Positions 7,366 to 14,930 of a stretch of 44,495 bases of DNA are shown here, in pieces. Within the stretch, counting starts at the first letter, position 1; each line of letters begins with the position of its first letter. The stretch is from the NCBI GenBank assembly GCA_900542195.1, contig UQNA01000019.1:1-44495 (forward strand), written 5' to 3'. This DNA comes from an uncultured Sutterella sp. (GTDB taxonomy: Bacteria; Pseudomonadota; Gammaproteobacteria; Burkholderiales; Burkholderiaceae_F). The translations under genes were made by a program, and so were the position numbers. Under the pieces are notes generated by a model. The model was not told where the DNA came from, made no database searches, and worked only from the letters and a program-made list of their open reading frames with translations.

Positions 7366-9678
7366 ATGAGCGTCTCTGCTTCTTCGGTTCAAGACAACAC
7401 CTTTAGTTTCGCAAAAAAGACGGCTGACGCAATAAAAAGAGCCGTTGGTCTGGATACGCCGAAGAAACCTGAGCCTCAGCCGGCTCCCCCCGCGGAAGCC
7501 ATCCCTGGTGAAAAAGTTAATCCTGTAGCCTCGGCTAATGCATTGGCCGAGCGTTGCAGACTTTATTTGTCGAGTTCCGACGTCAACAAAATCCGTGAAG
7601 CTTTCCGCTACGCTGACCAAGCGCACCTCGGTCAGTTTAGAAATTCCGGAGCTCCCTACATCACTCACCCTATCGCCGTTGCGGAAATTCTTGCTTCCTG
7701 GCATATGGATGCTCAAGTTATTGAAGCCGGGCTGATGCATGACGTGTTAGAAGACACGGCGATCAGCAAAATTGAGATGAGCGAAAAGTTCGGTATTAAA
7801 GTAGCTGAACTCGTTGACGGTGTCTCCAAACTTGACAAACTTAAGTTTTCTTCGAATGAAGAAGCCCAGGCGGAAAGCTTCCACAAAATGCTTCTGGCGA
7901 TGTCCCGGGATGTGCGAGTCATTTTGATTAAGCTTGCCGACCGCATTCACAATATGCGCACATTAGGCGCTGTCAAACCGCACAAAAAATTCAGAATTGC
8001 CAAAGAAACGATGGAAATATATGTTCCGATCGCAAACCGATTGGGACTTTATTCCGTCTATCGTGAGCTTGCCGACGTCAGCTTTTCTTTTATGTACCCG
8101 ATTCGTCATCGAGTACTGAAAGAGGCCGTAGAAAAATCCAGAGCACGAAGAAAACAGGCTTTAGAACAGATTTCTCATGAAGTCAGCGATGCACTGGCCA
8201 GAAACAAAATCCGAGGCGACGTTCAAGACAAGAATAAAGGTCTGTGGCGCATCTATTCGAAGATGAAAGAGCGCAAGATCAAATTCAGTGAAGTTTTAGA
8301 CGTTCACAGCTTCCGGCTTTGTGTTCCCACCAGAGATGACTGCTACCGTGCGTTAGGCGTGATTCACGCCCTCTACAAGCCGGTCCCGGGACGGTTCAAA
8401 GACTTTATTGCCATTCCCAAAGCGAACGGTTATCAAAGCCTTCACACAACAGTTTTAGGTCCCAAAGGTCTTCCTGTTGAATTCCAGATCCGCACGGAAG
8501 AGATGCATCATATTTGTGAAGACGGCATTACCGCGCATTGGCTTTACAAAGATCGCGGCGAATCTTCTTCTCTGCAGAAGTCTACTCAATCTTGGCTTGA
8601 AAGCCTTCTGGAAATTCAGCGCCAGAGCGGCACTTCTTTGGAATTCATGGAGAACATCAAAGTTGATATTTCTCCGGAACACGTCTATGTCTTTACGCCT
8701 AAAGGCAAGATTCTTCAGCTCCCGAAAGGCTCCACTGCCGTTGACTTTGCCTACCAAATCCACTCGGATGTGGGAAACACTTGCATCGGGTGCCGCATTA
8801 ACAGCGAACCTGCTCTTTTAAGCAGAGAGCTGAAGAACGGAGAAATGGTTGAAATCATCACCGGACCAACTCCTTCTCCGAATCCTCAGTGGCTCAGCTC
8901 AGTCAGAACCGGCCGAGCAAGAGCGGAGATTCGTCAGTTCCTCAGACAGCTTTCAGAGGAAGGCAGCGTGAAGTCGGCCAATATTCTTCTGACTAATGCA
9001 TCCAAGCAGCAAAAACTTCCGTTAGCTCAGGTCACTGATCATGATTGGTTGCGTGTTTGCAAGAGCAATGGTTTTGAATCTAAGAATGAACTGCTTTCAG
9101 CTGTCGGCCGCGGTTTAAAGGACGCCTCGCTGATAGCCCATCAGCTGACTTCTTCCATTACCTTAGGACGTTCAGATCCTTCTGAGAAGCAACCCGCCGT
9201 ACTCGATCTTCACGGCAGAGAATACAATCTTGCCCCGTGCTGTACGCCCGTTCCGGAGGATCCTATCCAAGGACATTTCATTAAAGCTACGAATACCGTT
9301 CACATCCATAGAAGCGATTGCTCTCACTGTCAAAGAGGATATCGTGTGGACCCGGAAAACTGGCAGGAAATGTCGTGGAATCCGACGTGCAAAGAAACTT
9401 TCAGTGCCAAACTAGATGCGGAAATTACGGAGACTCATGCAACTCTCGAAAAAATTACCGGTCAGATTGCTAAGGCACAATCCAGCATCAGCGGTTTCTC
9501 CTTAACCGAATTGAGTCCTACGGTCTCGAAAGTTACTTTAACCATTCAAATCAAAGACGGCAAACATCTGCAGAAGATCATTAACGCTCTTCGCGCAATT
9601 CCTGCCGTAAGACTGGTTAGCAGACATCTTGAAAAAGATTTAGCTATGAAACCGGTTGACGTCGAAGAAGAAGAATAG
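7366..9678 (+). CDS. spoT: Bifunctional (p)ppGpp synthetase/hydrolase
   Basis: 770 residues. It makes and degrades the alarmone (p)ppGpp. Domain order: an N-terminal extension with a Pro/Glu-rich stretch (about 32-50); an HD hydrolase with THP (H101) and the HDVLED motif (H125-D126) plus KLADRIHNMRTL; a synthetase domain (about 255-400) with GRFKDFIAIPKANGYQSLHT; a TGS domain (about 440-500); a zinc-finger-like segment with APCCTPVPED and HRSDCSHC; and a C-terminal ACT domain (about 695-765). The synthetase carries RFKD, the RxKD form typical of bifunctional Rel/SpoT enzymes rather than the ExDD form of mono-functional RelA, and the HD residues are intact, so both activities are expected. Start supported by AAGGGG before the ATG. 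Confidence 0.96.
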   Translation: MSVSASSVQDNTFSFAKKTADAIKRAVGLDTPKKPEPQPAPPAEAIPGEKVNPVASANALAERCRLYLSSSDVNKIREAFRYADQAHLGQFRNSGAPYITHPIAVAEILASWHMDAQVIEAGLMHDVLEDTAISKIEMSEKFGIKVAELVDGVSKLDKLKFSSNEEAQAESFHKMLLAMSRDVRVILIKLADRIHNMRTLGAVKPHKKFRIAKETMEIYVPIANRLGLYSVYRELADVSFSFMYPIRHRVLKEAVEKSRARRKQALEQISHEVSDALARNKIRGDVQDKNKGLWRIYSKMKERKIKFSEVLDVHSFRLCVPTRDDCYRALGVIHALYKPVPGRFKDFIAIPKANGYQSLHTTVLGPKGLPVEFQIRTEEMHHICEDGITAHWLYKDRGESSSLQKSTQSWLESLLEIQRQSGTSLEFMENIKVDISPEHVYVFTPKGKILQLPKGSTAVDFAYQIHSDVGNTCIGCRINSEPALLSRELKNGEMVEIITGPTPSPNPQWLSSVRTGRARAEIRQFLRQLSEEGSVKSANILLTNASKQQKLPLAQVTDHDWLRVCKSNGFESKNELLSAVGRGLKDASLIAHQLTSSITLGRSDPSEKQPAVLDLHGREYNLAPCCTPVPEDPIQGHFIKATNTVHIHRSDCSHCQRGYRVDPENWQEMSWNPTCKETFSAKLDAEITETHATLEKITGQIAKAQSSISGFSLTELSPTVSKVTLTIQIKDGKHLQKIINALRAIPAVRLVSRHLEKDLAMKPVDVEEEE

Positions 9679-9696
9679 ACTTTTTCTGCCCACTAA

Positions 9697-9723
9697 AAAA
9701 GGCGCCGGATTAGAGCGCCTTTT
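9697..9723. terminator. Bidirectional intrinsic terminator between spoT and the BOF gene
   Basis: AAAAGGCGC (9697-9705) pairs with GCGCCTTTT (9715-9723), with A and T runs on the two sides, so it can end both the plus-strand spoT operon and the minus-strand gene that converges on it. Confidence 0.85.
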
Positions 9724-9738
9724 CTTATCTAGATTTGA

Positions 9739-10098
9739 CTATCTAACGATCTGCAGGCTGTCAACATCAATTTCAGCCTGATGACCGAAGTCCTTATCAA
9801 CCTCACCGTGCAAGAGAACCTGTGTCTGCGGTGTTACCTGCTGGCCTCTGAAAACATGATGGTCAATGTCAACAAGAATTTCACCGGTGTTGTCACGGAG
9901 GATATATTCTTCATTGCCGACCTTCTGAGTCAAATAGCCTTGAACAGAAACATACTGGTTATCTCTGGCCTGGTTGATAACCTGAGCAACGCTTGTAACT
10001 TGCGGTTGAGTGCCACCTGTGAACTGAGCTTGTGCAGCACCCATAGAAAAAGCGAATACGCTAGCTGCAAGAGCGCCTAAAACCTTCTTTGAAACCAT
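9739..10098 (-). CDS. BOF-fold (YgiW/YdeI family) periplasmic protein, copy 1
   Basis: 119 residues: a signal peptide ending AAQAQ (about residue 25), then a single OB-fold domain of the bacterial OB-fold (BOF) family. Family hallmarks are QARDNQYVSVQGYL, EEYILRDNTGEILVDID and HGEVDKDFGHQAEIDVDSLQIV, close to E. coli YgiW (VDIDHK, GEVDKDW, VEIDVKQI). YgiW-type proteins are periplasmic stress proteins; the ligand here is unknown. It is the downstream member of a tandem pair with the gene at 10286, with the same architecture and clear sequence similarity, so a duplication is likely. TAGGAG lies ahead of the ATG. Confidence 0.85.
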   Translation of the reverse strand: MVSKKVLGALAASVFAFSMGAAQAQFTGGTQPQVTSVAQVINQARDNQYVSVQGYLTQKVGNEEYILRDNTGEILVDIDHHVFRGQQVTPQTQVLLHGEVDKDFGHQAEIDVDSLQIVR

Positions 10099-10226
10099 CG
10101 GAAAATCTCCTATATGAATAATGTTTTGATGCTTTCACTGTAGTCTTGTAGCGCGCGGCAAGACCTTAAATCACCCCGTTTCAGGCAGAAGAAAAAGATT
10201 GGAAACATAATTGATACAGAAAAGAA

Positions 10227-10268
10227 AAACCGCTCGGCCGGACGGGATTTCTGACGGCAGAGCGGTTT
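10227..10268 (-). terminator. Intrinsic terminator after the second BOF gene
   Basis: On the minus strand AAACCGCTC (10268-10260) pairs with GAGCGGTTT (10235-10227), followed by TTCTTTT. It separates the two BOF genes, so each probably has its own transcript end. Confidence 0.8.
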
Positions 10269-10285
10269 GTTTATGTTAGAAGCTA

Positions 10286-10642
10286 TTACTTCACAACTGT
10301 AAGCTTCTTAACATCGATTTCCATTGGACCGGTCCAGTCTTTATCAACTTCGCCTTCCAATAAGACTTTAGTCGTCGGAGAAACCGGTTGATTTGCAAAA
10401 ACTCTGTCTTTGATTTCAACACGGATTTCACCGGTCTTATCTTTGAAGATATAGTCCTTATTGCCAACCTTCTGAACGATATAGCCTTCGACGGCTACGT
10501 ATTGATCATCTTTACCTTGAGAAAGGATCTTTTCCACAGGAGTGACGTTTGCACCGGCGCCTGTGAATTGAGCCTGTGCGGCAGGTAATCCGAAAGCAAA
10601 AGAACCTGCGACCAAAGCTGCTAAAACAGTCTTAGAAATCAT
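10286..10642 (-). CDS. BOF-fold (YgiW/YdeI family) periplasmic protein, copy 2
   Basis: 118 residues with a signal peptide (MISKTVLAALVAGSFAFGLP, cleavage near AAQAQ) and one OB-fold domain carrying DDQYVAVEGYIVQKVGNKDYIF, VEIKDR and LEGEVDKDWTGPMEIDVK. The GEVDKDW and MEIDVK blocks are the clearest BOF signatures. It is paralogous to the gene at 9739, which keeps FTGG, VGNEEYIL and GEVDKD at the same positions. A strong TAGGAGG ribosome binding site precedes it, so expression may be high. Its promoter region contains a perfect 7-bp dyad (10710-10730). The function is inferred only from the family: periplasmic stress-related small-ligand binding. Confidence 0.87.
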   Translation of the reverse strand: MISKTVLAALVAGSFAFGLPAAQAQFTGAGANVTPVEKILSQGKDDQYVAVEGYIVQKVGNKDYIFKDKTGEIRVEIKDRVFANQPVSPTTKVLLEGEVDKDWTGPMEIDVKKLTVVK

Positions 10643-10709
10643 TTCGTATAAACCTCCTAAAAAATGGTGTTAAGTTCAGTGTACTCTATAGTTGACTAAA
10701 GATTGCGGG

Positions 10710-10730
10710 TTAACTCTCAATCTGAGTTAA
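10710..10730. promoter_or_regulatory. Dyad TTAACTC-N7-GAGTTAA, candidate operator
   Basis: A perfect 7-bp inverted repeat with a 7-base spacer lies in the divergent region between the BOF gene and the 10858 gene. Its left arm overlaps a possible -35 (TTAACC on the minus strand), followed after 17 bases by TATAGA. An operator role is inferred. Confidence 0.4.
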
Positions 10731-10788
10731 ATAAATCAAAAATTTCACGACTTCTAAACACCTCAGTCAGCCAAAAAATTTCTCGAGC

Positions 10789-10794
10789 TATAAT
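10789..10794 (+). promoter_or_regulatory. -10 box for the 83-residue gene
   Basis: A perfect TATAAT 64 bases before the ATG at 10858. The region 17 bases upstream (GTCAGC) is a poor -35. Confidence 0.5.
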
Positions 10795-10857
10795 TTCTTT
10801 TTAATGGTCTTGCTGCCAGAATTCAATCAAAATTAAAAAGATTTCCAAGGACGATAA

Positions 10858-11109
10858 ATGTTAGTTATTCTTCAACATAAGATTGTTAACTTCGAATCAG
10901 TCCGTTTCCTCGAAAAATCCGAAATGGGCTATCGCTTTGTTTTCAGCAAAGAAGATTTTGTTGATACAGACCTTGATGATGAAGATATCCAAAGTCTGTT
11001 GCTGGCTTACCAGACCGGATTAAAGCTCTTCTACCCTCATGATAAGAGACATATTGATGTTTCTGATTTTCCCTCCGTTCTTGAAGGCGAAAATACAGGA
11101 ACGGTGTAG
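10858..11109 (+). CDS. Unidentified 83-residue acidic protein
   Basis: I do not recognise this protein. It is a convincing gene: AAGGACG lies at good spacing before the ATG, a perfect TATAAT is 64 bases upstream and an intrinsic terminator follows 26 bases after the stop, so it forms a single-gene unit. The protein is acidic (VDTDLDDEDIQSLLLAYQTG in the middle), has no signal peptide, membrane segment or cysteine, and alternates strand-like and helix-like stretches, suggesting a small soluble cytoplasmic domain. It sits between periplasmic stress proteins and an ABC importer, which says little about function. Confidence 0.7.
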   Translation: MLVILQHKIVNFESVRFLEKSEMGYRFVFSKEDFVDTDLDDEDIQSLLLAYQTGLKLFYPHDKRHIDVSDFPSVLEGENTGTV

Positions 11110-11135
11110 AAGTTCCAGATTTGACTTAACAACTG

Positions 11136-11166
11136 AGGTTTGGCAACGTCCAAACCTTTTGTTTTT
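11136..11166 (+). terminator. Intrinsic terminator after the 83-residue gene
   Basis: AGGTTTGG (11136-11143) pairs with CCAAACCT (11150-11157) around a 6-base loop, followed by TTTGTTTTTG. Confidence 0.85.
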
Positions 11167-11172
11167 GTATCG

Positions 11173-11232
11173 AAAAAATTTCAGCTGCCAGTTTCGAGGA
11201 AATCTTCCTGAAAGCTGACAGCCGATTTTTTT
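11173..11232. terminator. Bulged hairpin with T runs on both sides, end of the ABC importer operon
   Basis: CAGTTTC-AGGAA pairs with TTCCT-GAAA-CTG (11189-11217, two single-base bulges). An A6 run lies on the left and a T7 run on the right, so either strand has a U-rich tail. It lies just after the stop of the minus-strand permease gene. Confidence 0.65.
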
Positions 11233-11245
11233 GCATTAAAAGCTA

Positions 11246-12076
11246 CTAGAGCTTCTCGCTTTGACCGCCCTTAGGCTGCCATTTCATGGCGTATTTCTCA
11301 GCAAAAGAAACAATCAGGTCCAAAATCAAAGCACAGAATGTCAGCACTAGGATACCGGCCATCACGGTGTTGATATCAAATGTACTTTCCGCTTGAAGAA
11401 TCAAGTAACCGACACCCATGGCAGAACCTAAGTATTCACCGACTACCGCACCGACGAAAGCCATACCCACGGAAGAGTGGAGAGAGGAGAATACCCAGCT
11501 TGTAGCACTTGGCAGATAAACGTAGCGCAAGAGTTGGCTCTTGTTGGCACCGAGCATTCTGGCGCTGGCCAGAACATTAGGGCTAACTTCACGAACACCT
11601 TGATAAACGTTGAAGAAAACGATGAAGAATACAAGAGTGATACCAAGAGCAACTTTAGAACCGATTCCTAAGCCGAACCAAACACCGAAAATAGGCGCCA
11701 AAATAACCCGAGGCATTGAGTTAAGGCCCTTGATATACGGATCTAAGATTGCAGCGGCCGTAGGAGCCAAGGCAAGCCATAAACCGACGATAAGACCGGC
11801 TACGGTACCGAATACAAAGGCAAGTACAGTTTCCGTCAACGTAACGGCCAAGTTGGGATAAATTTCCAGATTAACAAAGAACCAATCCCAAATTACTTGA
11901 CAGATTTGTACAGGCTCTCCGAAGAAAAAAGCAGCCTGATTATCGTCTTCAAATACAAACGGCGGGATTAAACCCGGTTTGGTCATTAACCACCAAAAGA
12001 AGAAAATGACGACAAGCAAAAGAAGCTGACAGGCAGTTAATTTTGTTTTTGACTGAAGGATGCTTGAGTTCTTCAT
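11246..12076 (-). CDS. ABC importer permease (SsuC/TauC/NrtB type)
   Basis: 276 residues with about six membrane helices (first at 13-33) and the cytoplasmic EAA-type loop ASARMLGANKSQLLRYVYLP that docks on the ATPase. This is the inner-membrane channel of a nitrate/sulfonate/taurine/NMT1-class importer. Its ATG overlaps the stop of the ATPase gene by four bases (ATGA), so the two are translationally coupled. The substrate cannot be read from the permease; there is no monooxygenase, nitrate reductase or thiamine gene nearby to suggest one. Confidence 0.88.
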   Translation of the reverse strand: MKNSSILQSKTKLTACQLLLLVVIFFFWWLMTKPGLIPPFVFEDDNQAAFFFGEPVQICQVIWDWFFVNLEIYPNLAVTLTETVLAFVFGTVAGLIVGLWLALAPTAAAILDPYIKGLNSMPRVILAPIFGVWFGLGIGSKVALGITLVFFIVFFNVYQGVREVSPNVLASARMLGANKSQLLRYVYLPSATSWVFSSLHSSVGMAFVGAVVGEYLGSAMGVGYLILQAESTFDINTVMAGILVLTFCALILDLIVSFAEKYAMKWQPKGGQSEKL

Positions 12077-12885
12077 GCTTTCACCTTGTTTCTTTGATTT
12101 TCGTAGCCCTTGAGAACTTCTTCACGTAAGTCAGCCCAAATAGCATTATGCAATTCAATAAATCTTGGTGTTACTCTAACTTCGGCAACATCGCGGGGTC
12201 TGGCGATATCAATAACGAATTCACCGATTGGATGAGAAGCCGGACCGGCTGACATCACGACAACTCGGTCAGAAATAGAGATGGCTTCATCTAAGTCATG
12301 AGTAATAAAGAGAACAGCCTTCTTCTTTTGAGCCCAGAGATCCAAAACCTCATTTTCCATTAATTGACGAGTCTGAATATCCAAGGCTGAGAAAGGTTCG
12401 TCCATAAGAATAATGTCCGGATCCATAATCAGAGTCTGTGCTAAAGCGACTCTTTTTCTCATGCCTCCGGACAATTCATGCGGGTAACGGTCTTCGAAAC
12501 CTCTCAGACCGACTCTGGCCAGCCAATGCTCTGCCATTTCTTTTACTTCGTTCTGAGGTTTCCCTGCAAACTGCAAACCCGCTGAAACATTTGCTATTGC
12601 CGTACGCCACGGCATGAGGGCTTCTGCCTGGAACATATAGCCGGCACGTTTATTAAGGCCGGTAAGTTCTTCTCCGAAAACTTTAACGGTTCCCTTAGAA
12701 GGAGAGAGCAGTCCAGCGGACATATTCAATAAAGTGGATTTACCGCAGCCGGTCGGCCCGACTACGCTAACGAACTCACCGTCACCAATCGTTAAATTAA
12801 CGTCTCTGACGGCGGTGTAATGATTCCCGTCAGGTGTAACAAAACTGCACGTTACCTCTGTAAATTCCAAAGCAGGATGATTCAT
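12073..12885 (-). CDS. ABC importer ATPase (SsuB/TauB/NrtD type)
   Basis: 270 residues. Walker A GPTGCGKST (43-51), Q-loop at Q87 in YMFQAEALMPW, signature LSGGMRKRVALAQ (from 138), Walker B ILMDEPFSALD (D162, E163) and the switch histidine in LFITHDLDEAI are all present, so the ATPase should be active. It energises the permease encoded just downstream. The closest families transport sulfonates, taurine, nitrate or pyrimidine precursors (NMT1/THI5). The gene begins 60 bases after the binding-protein stop, with a strong hairpin in that gap. Confidence 0.92.
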   Translation of the reverse strand: MNHPALEFTEVTCSFVTPDGNHYTAVRDVNLTIGDGEFVSVVGPTGCGKSTLLNMSAGLLSPSKGTVKVFGEELTGLNKRAGYMFQAEALMPWRTAIANVSAGLQFAGKPQNEVKEMAEHWLARVGLRGFEDRYPHELSGGMRKRVALAQTLIMDPDIILMDEPFSALDIQTRQLMENEVLDLWAQKKKAVLFITHDLDEAISISDRVVVMSAGPASHPIGEFVIDIARPRDVAEVRVTPRFIELHNAIWADLREEVLKGYENQRNKVKA

Positions 12886-12913
12886 TTTCTTTTAGATTAA
12901 TTTAATAGGACTC

Positions 12914-12937
12914 TTGGGATCGCAGGTGCGATCCCAA
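12914..12937 (-). other. Intercistronic 10-bp hairpin between binding protein and ATPase genes
   Basis: TTGGGATCGC and GCGATCCCAA pair perfectly around a 4-base loop. There is no U run after it on the minus strand, so it is better read as an mRNA-stabilising or partial-termination structure that keeps the binding-protein message more abundant than the rest, as in other binding-protein operons. Confidence 0.6.
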
Positions 12938-12945
12938 TATCTTAA

Positions 12946-13986
12946 TTATTTTGCAGGGTATTTTTTCAAAGCTTCTTCAACAAATTTATTGGTATATACC
13001 TTGCTTAAATCAATCTTGGCCGGATCAATTTTGTCATTAACAGTCTTCAATGCGTTCAAGGAGATATTTGCACAGCCTTCCGGGAATTTACCGTCCGGAG
13101 AGAGTGCTTCGCGGTTGCCTTCGAAGCCTGCCAAATATACATCCCTGTTGCCCATCAAGTAAGATTCAGGAACAACCTTTGCGACATCTTCCGGAGTGGC
13201 CTTAGACAACCATTCGTCGGCGCGGACAATAGCATTTGTCAATGCTTGAACTGCTTTCGGATTCTTTTCTACGAAGGAAGTCGGAGCATATAAGCATCCG
13301 GCTGGAAGAGTGCCTCCGAAGAAGCTTTCGGACTCAGCAACTTTACGTGTATCTGCCACCACTTTTGCGTCGCCGTTACGAGTAAGAAGAGTGATAACCG
13401 GATCCAAATTGATCAAAGCATCAATCTGACCGCTTCTCAAAGCAGCAACGGCACCGGAGGAGGAACCTACGCCGATAAAGGCAACATCTTTCGGACCGAG
13501 GCCGCCTTTAGCCAAAATATAGTTGGCAACCATCTGTGAAGAAGAACCCGGGGCTGTTACGCCGATTTTCTTGCCCTTCAGATCGCTAAGCTGTTTGTAA
13601 TTCGGCATTTTCTTTGTAGAAACAACCATTGCCAACTGAGGAGCGCGGCCTTGAAGAACAAAAGCGGTCATCGCCTGTTTCTTGGCCTGCATGGAAATTG
13701 TGTGTTCGAATGCGCCGGATACTACGTCAGCGCTGCCTCCAACGACTGCCTGAAGGGCACGGGAACCGCCTTGGAAGTCGACGATCTTGACATTAAGGCC
13801 TTCATCTTTGAAATAACCAAGCTGTTCGGCAATTGTCAAAGGCAAGTAGTAGTAGAGGCTCTTTCCTCCAACAGCAATGGTGATGTCAGTTTTTTCTGCA
13901 GCAAAAGCAGTGCTCATACCAGGGGCCATCATGGCAAATGTTCCGGCTGCTGCGGCTGCAATAATCGTACGTCGAGTGAACTTCAT
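12946..13986 (-). CDS. ABC importer substrate-binding protein (NMT1/SsuA-like)
   Basis: 346 residues. The N-terminus MKFTRRTIIAAAAAGTFAMM has two arginines before a hydrophobic stretch and an AFAAEK cleavage site, so it is exported, perhaps by Tat. The mature part begins DITIAVGGKSLYYYLPLTIA and contains EQLGYFKDEGLNVKIVDFQG and GGSADVVSGAFEH, the typical first lobe of NMT1/THI5-like and SsuA-like binding proteins. It binds an unknown small molecule in the periplasm. First gene of the binding protein-ATPase-permease operon. GAGGA six bases before the ATG is the ribosome binding site; a terminator hairpin ends only 20 bases upstream of the ATG, leaving no room for a promoter between them. Confidence 0.87.
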   Translation of the reverse strand: MKFTRRTIIAAAAAGTFAMMAPGMSTAFAAEKTDITIAVGGKSLYYYLPLTIAEQLGYFKDEGLNVKIVDFQGGSRALQAVVGGSADVVSGAFEHTISMQAKKQAMTAFVLQGRAPQLAMVVSTKKMPNYKQLSDLKGKKIGVTAPGSSSQMVANYILAKGGLGPKDVAFIGVGSSSGAVAALRSGQIDALINLDPVITLLTRNGDAKVVADTRKVAESESFFGGTLPAGCLYAPTSFVEKNPKAVQALTNAIVRADEWLSKATPEDVAKVVPESYLMGNRDVYLAGFEGNREALSPDGKFPEGCANISLNALKTVNDKIDPAKIDLSKVYTNKFVEEALKKYPAK

Positions 13987-13999
13987 AATTTTTCCTCAA

Positions 14000-14024
14000 T
14001 AAAAAAAGTCCGTTTTCACGGACT
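14000..14024 (-). terminator. Terminator/attenuator hairpin in the leader of the ABC importer
   Basis: On the minus strand AGTCCG (14024-14019) pairs with CGGACT (14012-14007) across a 6-base loop, followed directly by an unbroken T run (14006-14001). The binding-protein ATG is at 13986, with its Shine-Dalgarno between. Transcripts for the importer must therefore cross this hairpin, which makes it a likely attenuator rather than a simple gene end. Confidence 0.72.
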
Positions 14025-14026
14025 GT

Positions 14027-14314
14027 TTCTGCTACCACTTTTTATTTCAATTTCCAACTAGGATTACAAAAACAGCCGTCTTTTGCGCAAAGTAAGTCGC
14101 AACAAACCTAGCAAAAGGCCCAAACCGTTTTCGCTGCAAACAGAATTCATTGAAAATGCGACGCCAGTGTTTCCCACGAAACACGGCATAGCTGCGCCGG
14201 CGGTCATTCCGGAGCTGCTCATTGTCGCAATAGTGTGATTCACTTTTAGATCCAATAAATTTGTTTAACTAAGTAACAGAATACCTAGAAATTTATTGAT
14301 TTTCAGAAGTTTGA
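14027..14314 (-). promoter_or_regulatory. Structured leader region upstream of the ABC importer
   Basis: About 290 bases between recR and the attenuator. On the minus strand GCC-GTGTTTC pairs with GAAACAC-T-GGC (14187-14163 region, 10 pairs with one bulge); the core arms are at 14167-14173 and 14178-14184. A G/C-rich imperfect stem precedes it (14190-14220), and CAAAA/TTTTG arms lie nearer the attenuator. A 52-codon frame (14222-14064) ending in a hydrophobic and basic tail also runs through it, but has no ribosome binding site. I find no TPP riboswitch core. This may be a cis-acting RNA of a class I cannot name. Confidence 0.4.
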
Positions 14315-14926
14315 CTAATTATTTTCCCGTATACGACGGTTAAGCATCGCCTGAGCTACCGTATTGACATCGGTGTATTCGAGCTCCGCACCGGCGGGAA
14401 TTCCTTTAGCAATACGGGTTACTTTGACCTGTGGAGCATGTTTTGCCAGCAATTCTGTAATTGCAAGGGCAGTTGCCTCCCCCTCGGCCGTAAAAGAAGT
14501 GGCAATTACGACTTCCTTAACTTCAGGCTCAGAGGCTCTGTCGATTAAATGGCCTAACTCCAACTCATTGGGTCCGATGCCGTTTAAAGGTGAAAGACGG
14601 CCCATCAAAATGAAGTATCTGCCGTTCCAAGATAAGCTTTGCTCAATGACCATCATATCTGCAACATTTTCAACCACGCACAGAAGAGAATCATCTCTGT
14701 GAATGCTGGAGCAATATTTGCAGATATCTTTATCGGTCAGATTATTACAGCGCGGGCAGCGCTTAACGGTCTTCACCGCGTTGAGCAAAGCATTGCCTAA
14801 TCGAGAAGCCGTTTCTTTATCAGAGGTTAAAAGCTGATAAGCCATTCTCTGGGCAGCTTTCGGGCCGATGCCGGGAAGCTGCCGCAAAGAATCAATCAGC
14901 TCTTCTATGGTACTAACTGAAGCCAC
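14315..14926 (-). CDS. recR: Recombination mediator RecR
   Basis: 203 residues. It works with RecO/RecF to load RecA on gapped DNA. An N-terminal helix-hairpin-helix (RQLPGIGPKAAQRMAYQLL) is followed by a C4 zinc finger (C57, C60, C69, C72 in CPRCNNLTDKDICKYC) and a Toprim domain (about 80-175) with VVENVADMMVIEQ, then the C-terminal GIPAGAELEYTDVNTVAQAM segment. It starts four bases after ybaB, third gene of the conserved dnaX-ybaB-recR run. Confidence 0.97.
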   Translation of the reverse strand: MASVSTIEELIDSLRQLPGIGPKAAQRMAYQLLTSDKETASRLGNALLNAVKTVKRCPRCNNLTDKDICKYCSSIHRDDSLLCVVENVADMMVIEQSLSWNGRYFILMGRLSPLNGIGPNELELGHLIDRASEPEVKEVVIATSFTAEGEATALAITELLAKHAPQVKVTRIAKGIPAGAELEYTDVNTVAQAMLNRRIRENN

Positions 14927-14930
14927 GAGA

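Noticed and set aside
14064..14222. 52-codon minus-strand frame in the ABC leader (Cys/Met-containing, hydrophobic basic tail)
   Set aside because: Not accepted as a gene because no Shine-Dalgarno precedes any of its ATG codons and it overlaps strong RNA pairing. It is kept only as a possibility within the leader finding.
14027..14314. TPP riboswitch upstream of an NMT1/THI5-like importer
   Set aside because: This was the obvious candidate, but the conserved CTGAGA and ACC(C)TGAT boxes are not present on the minus strand.
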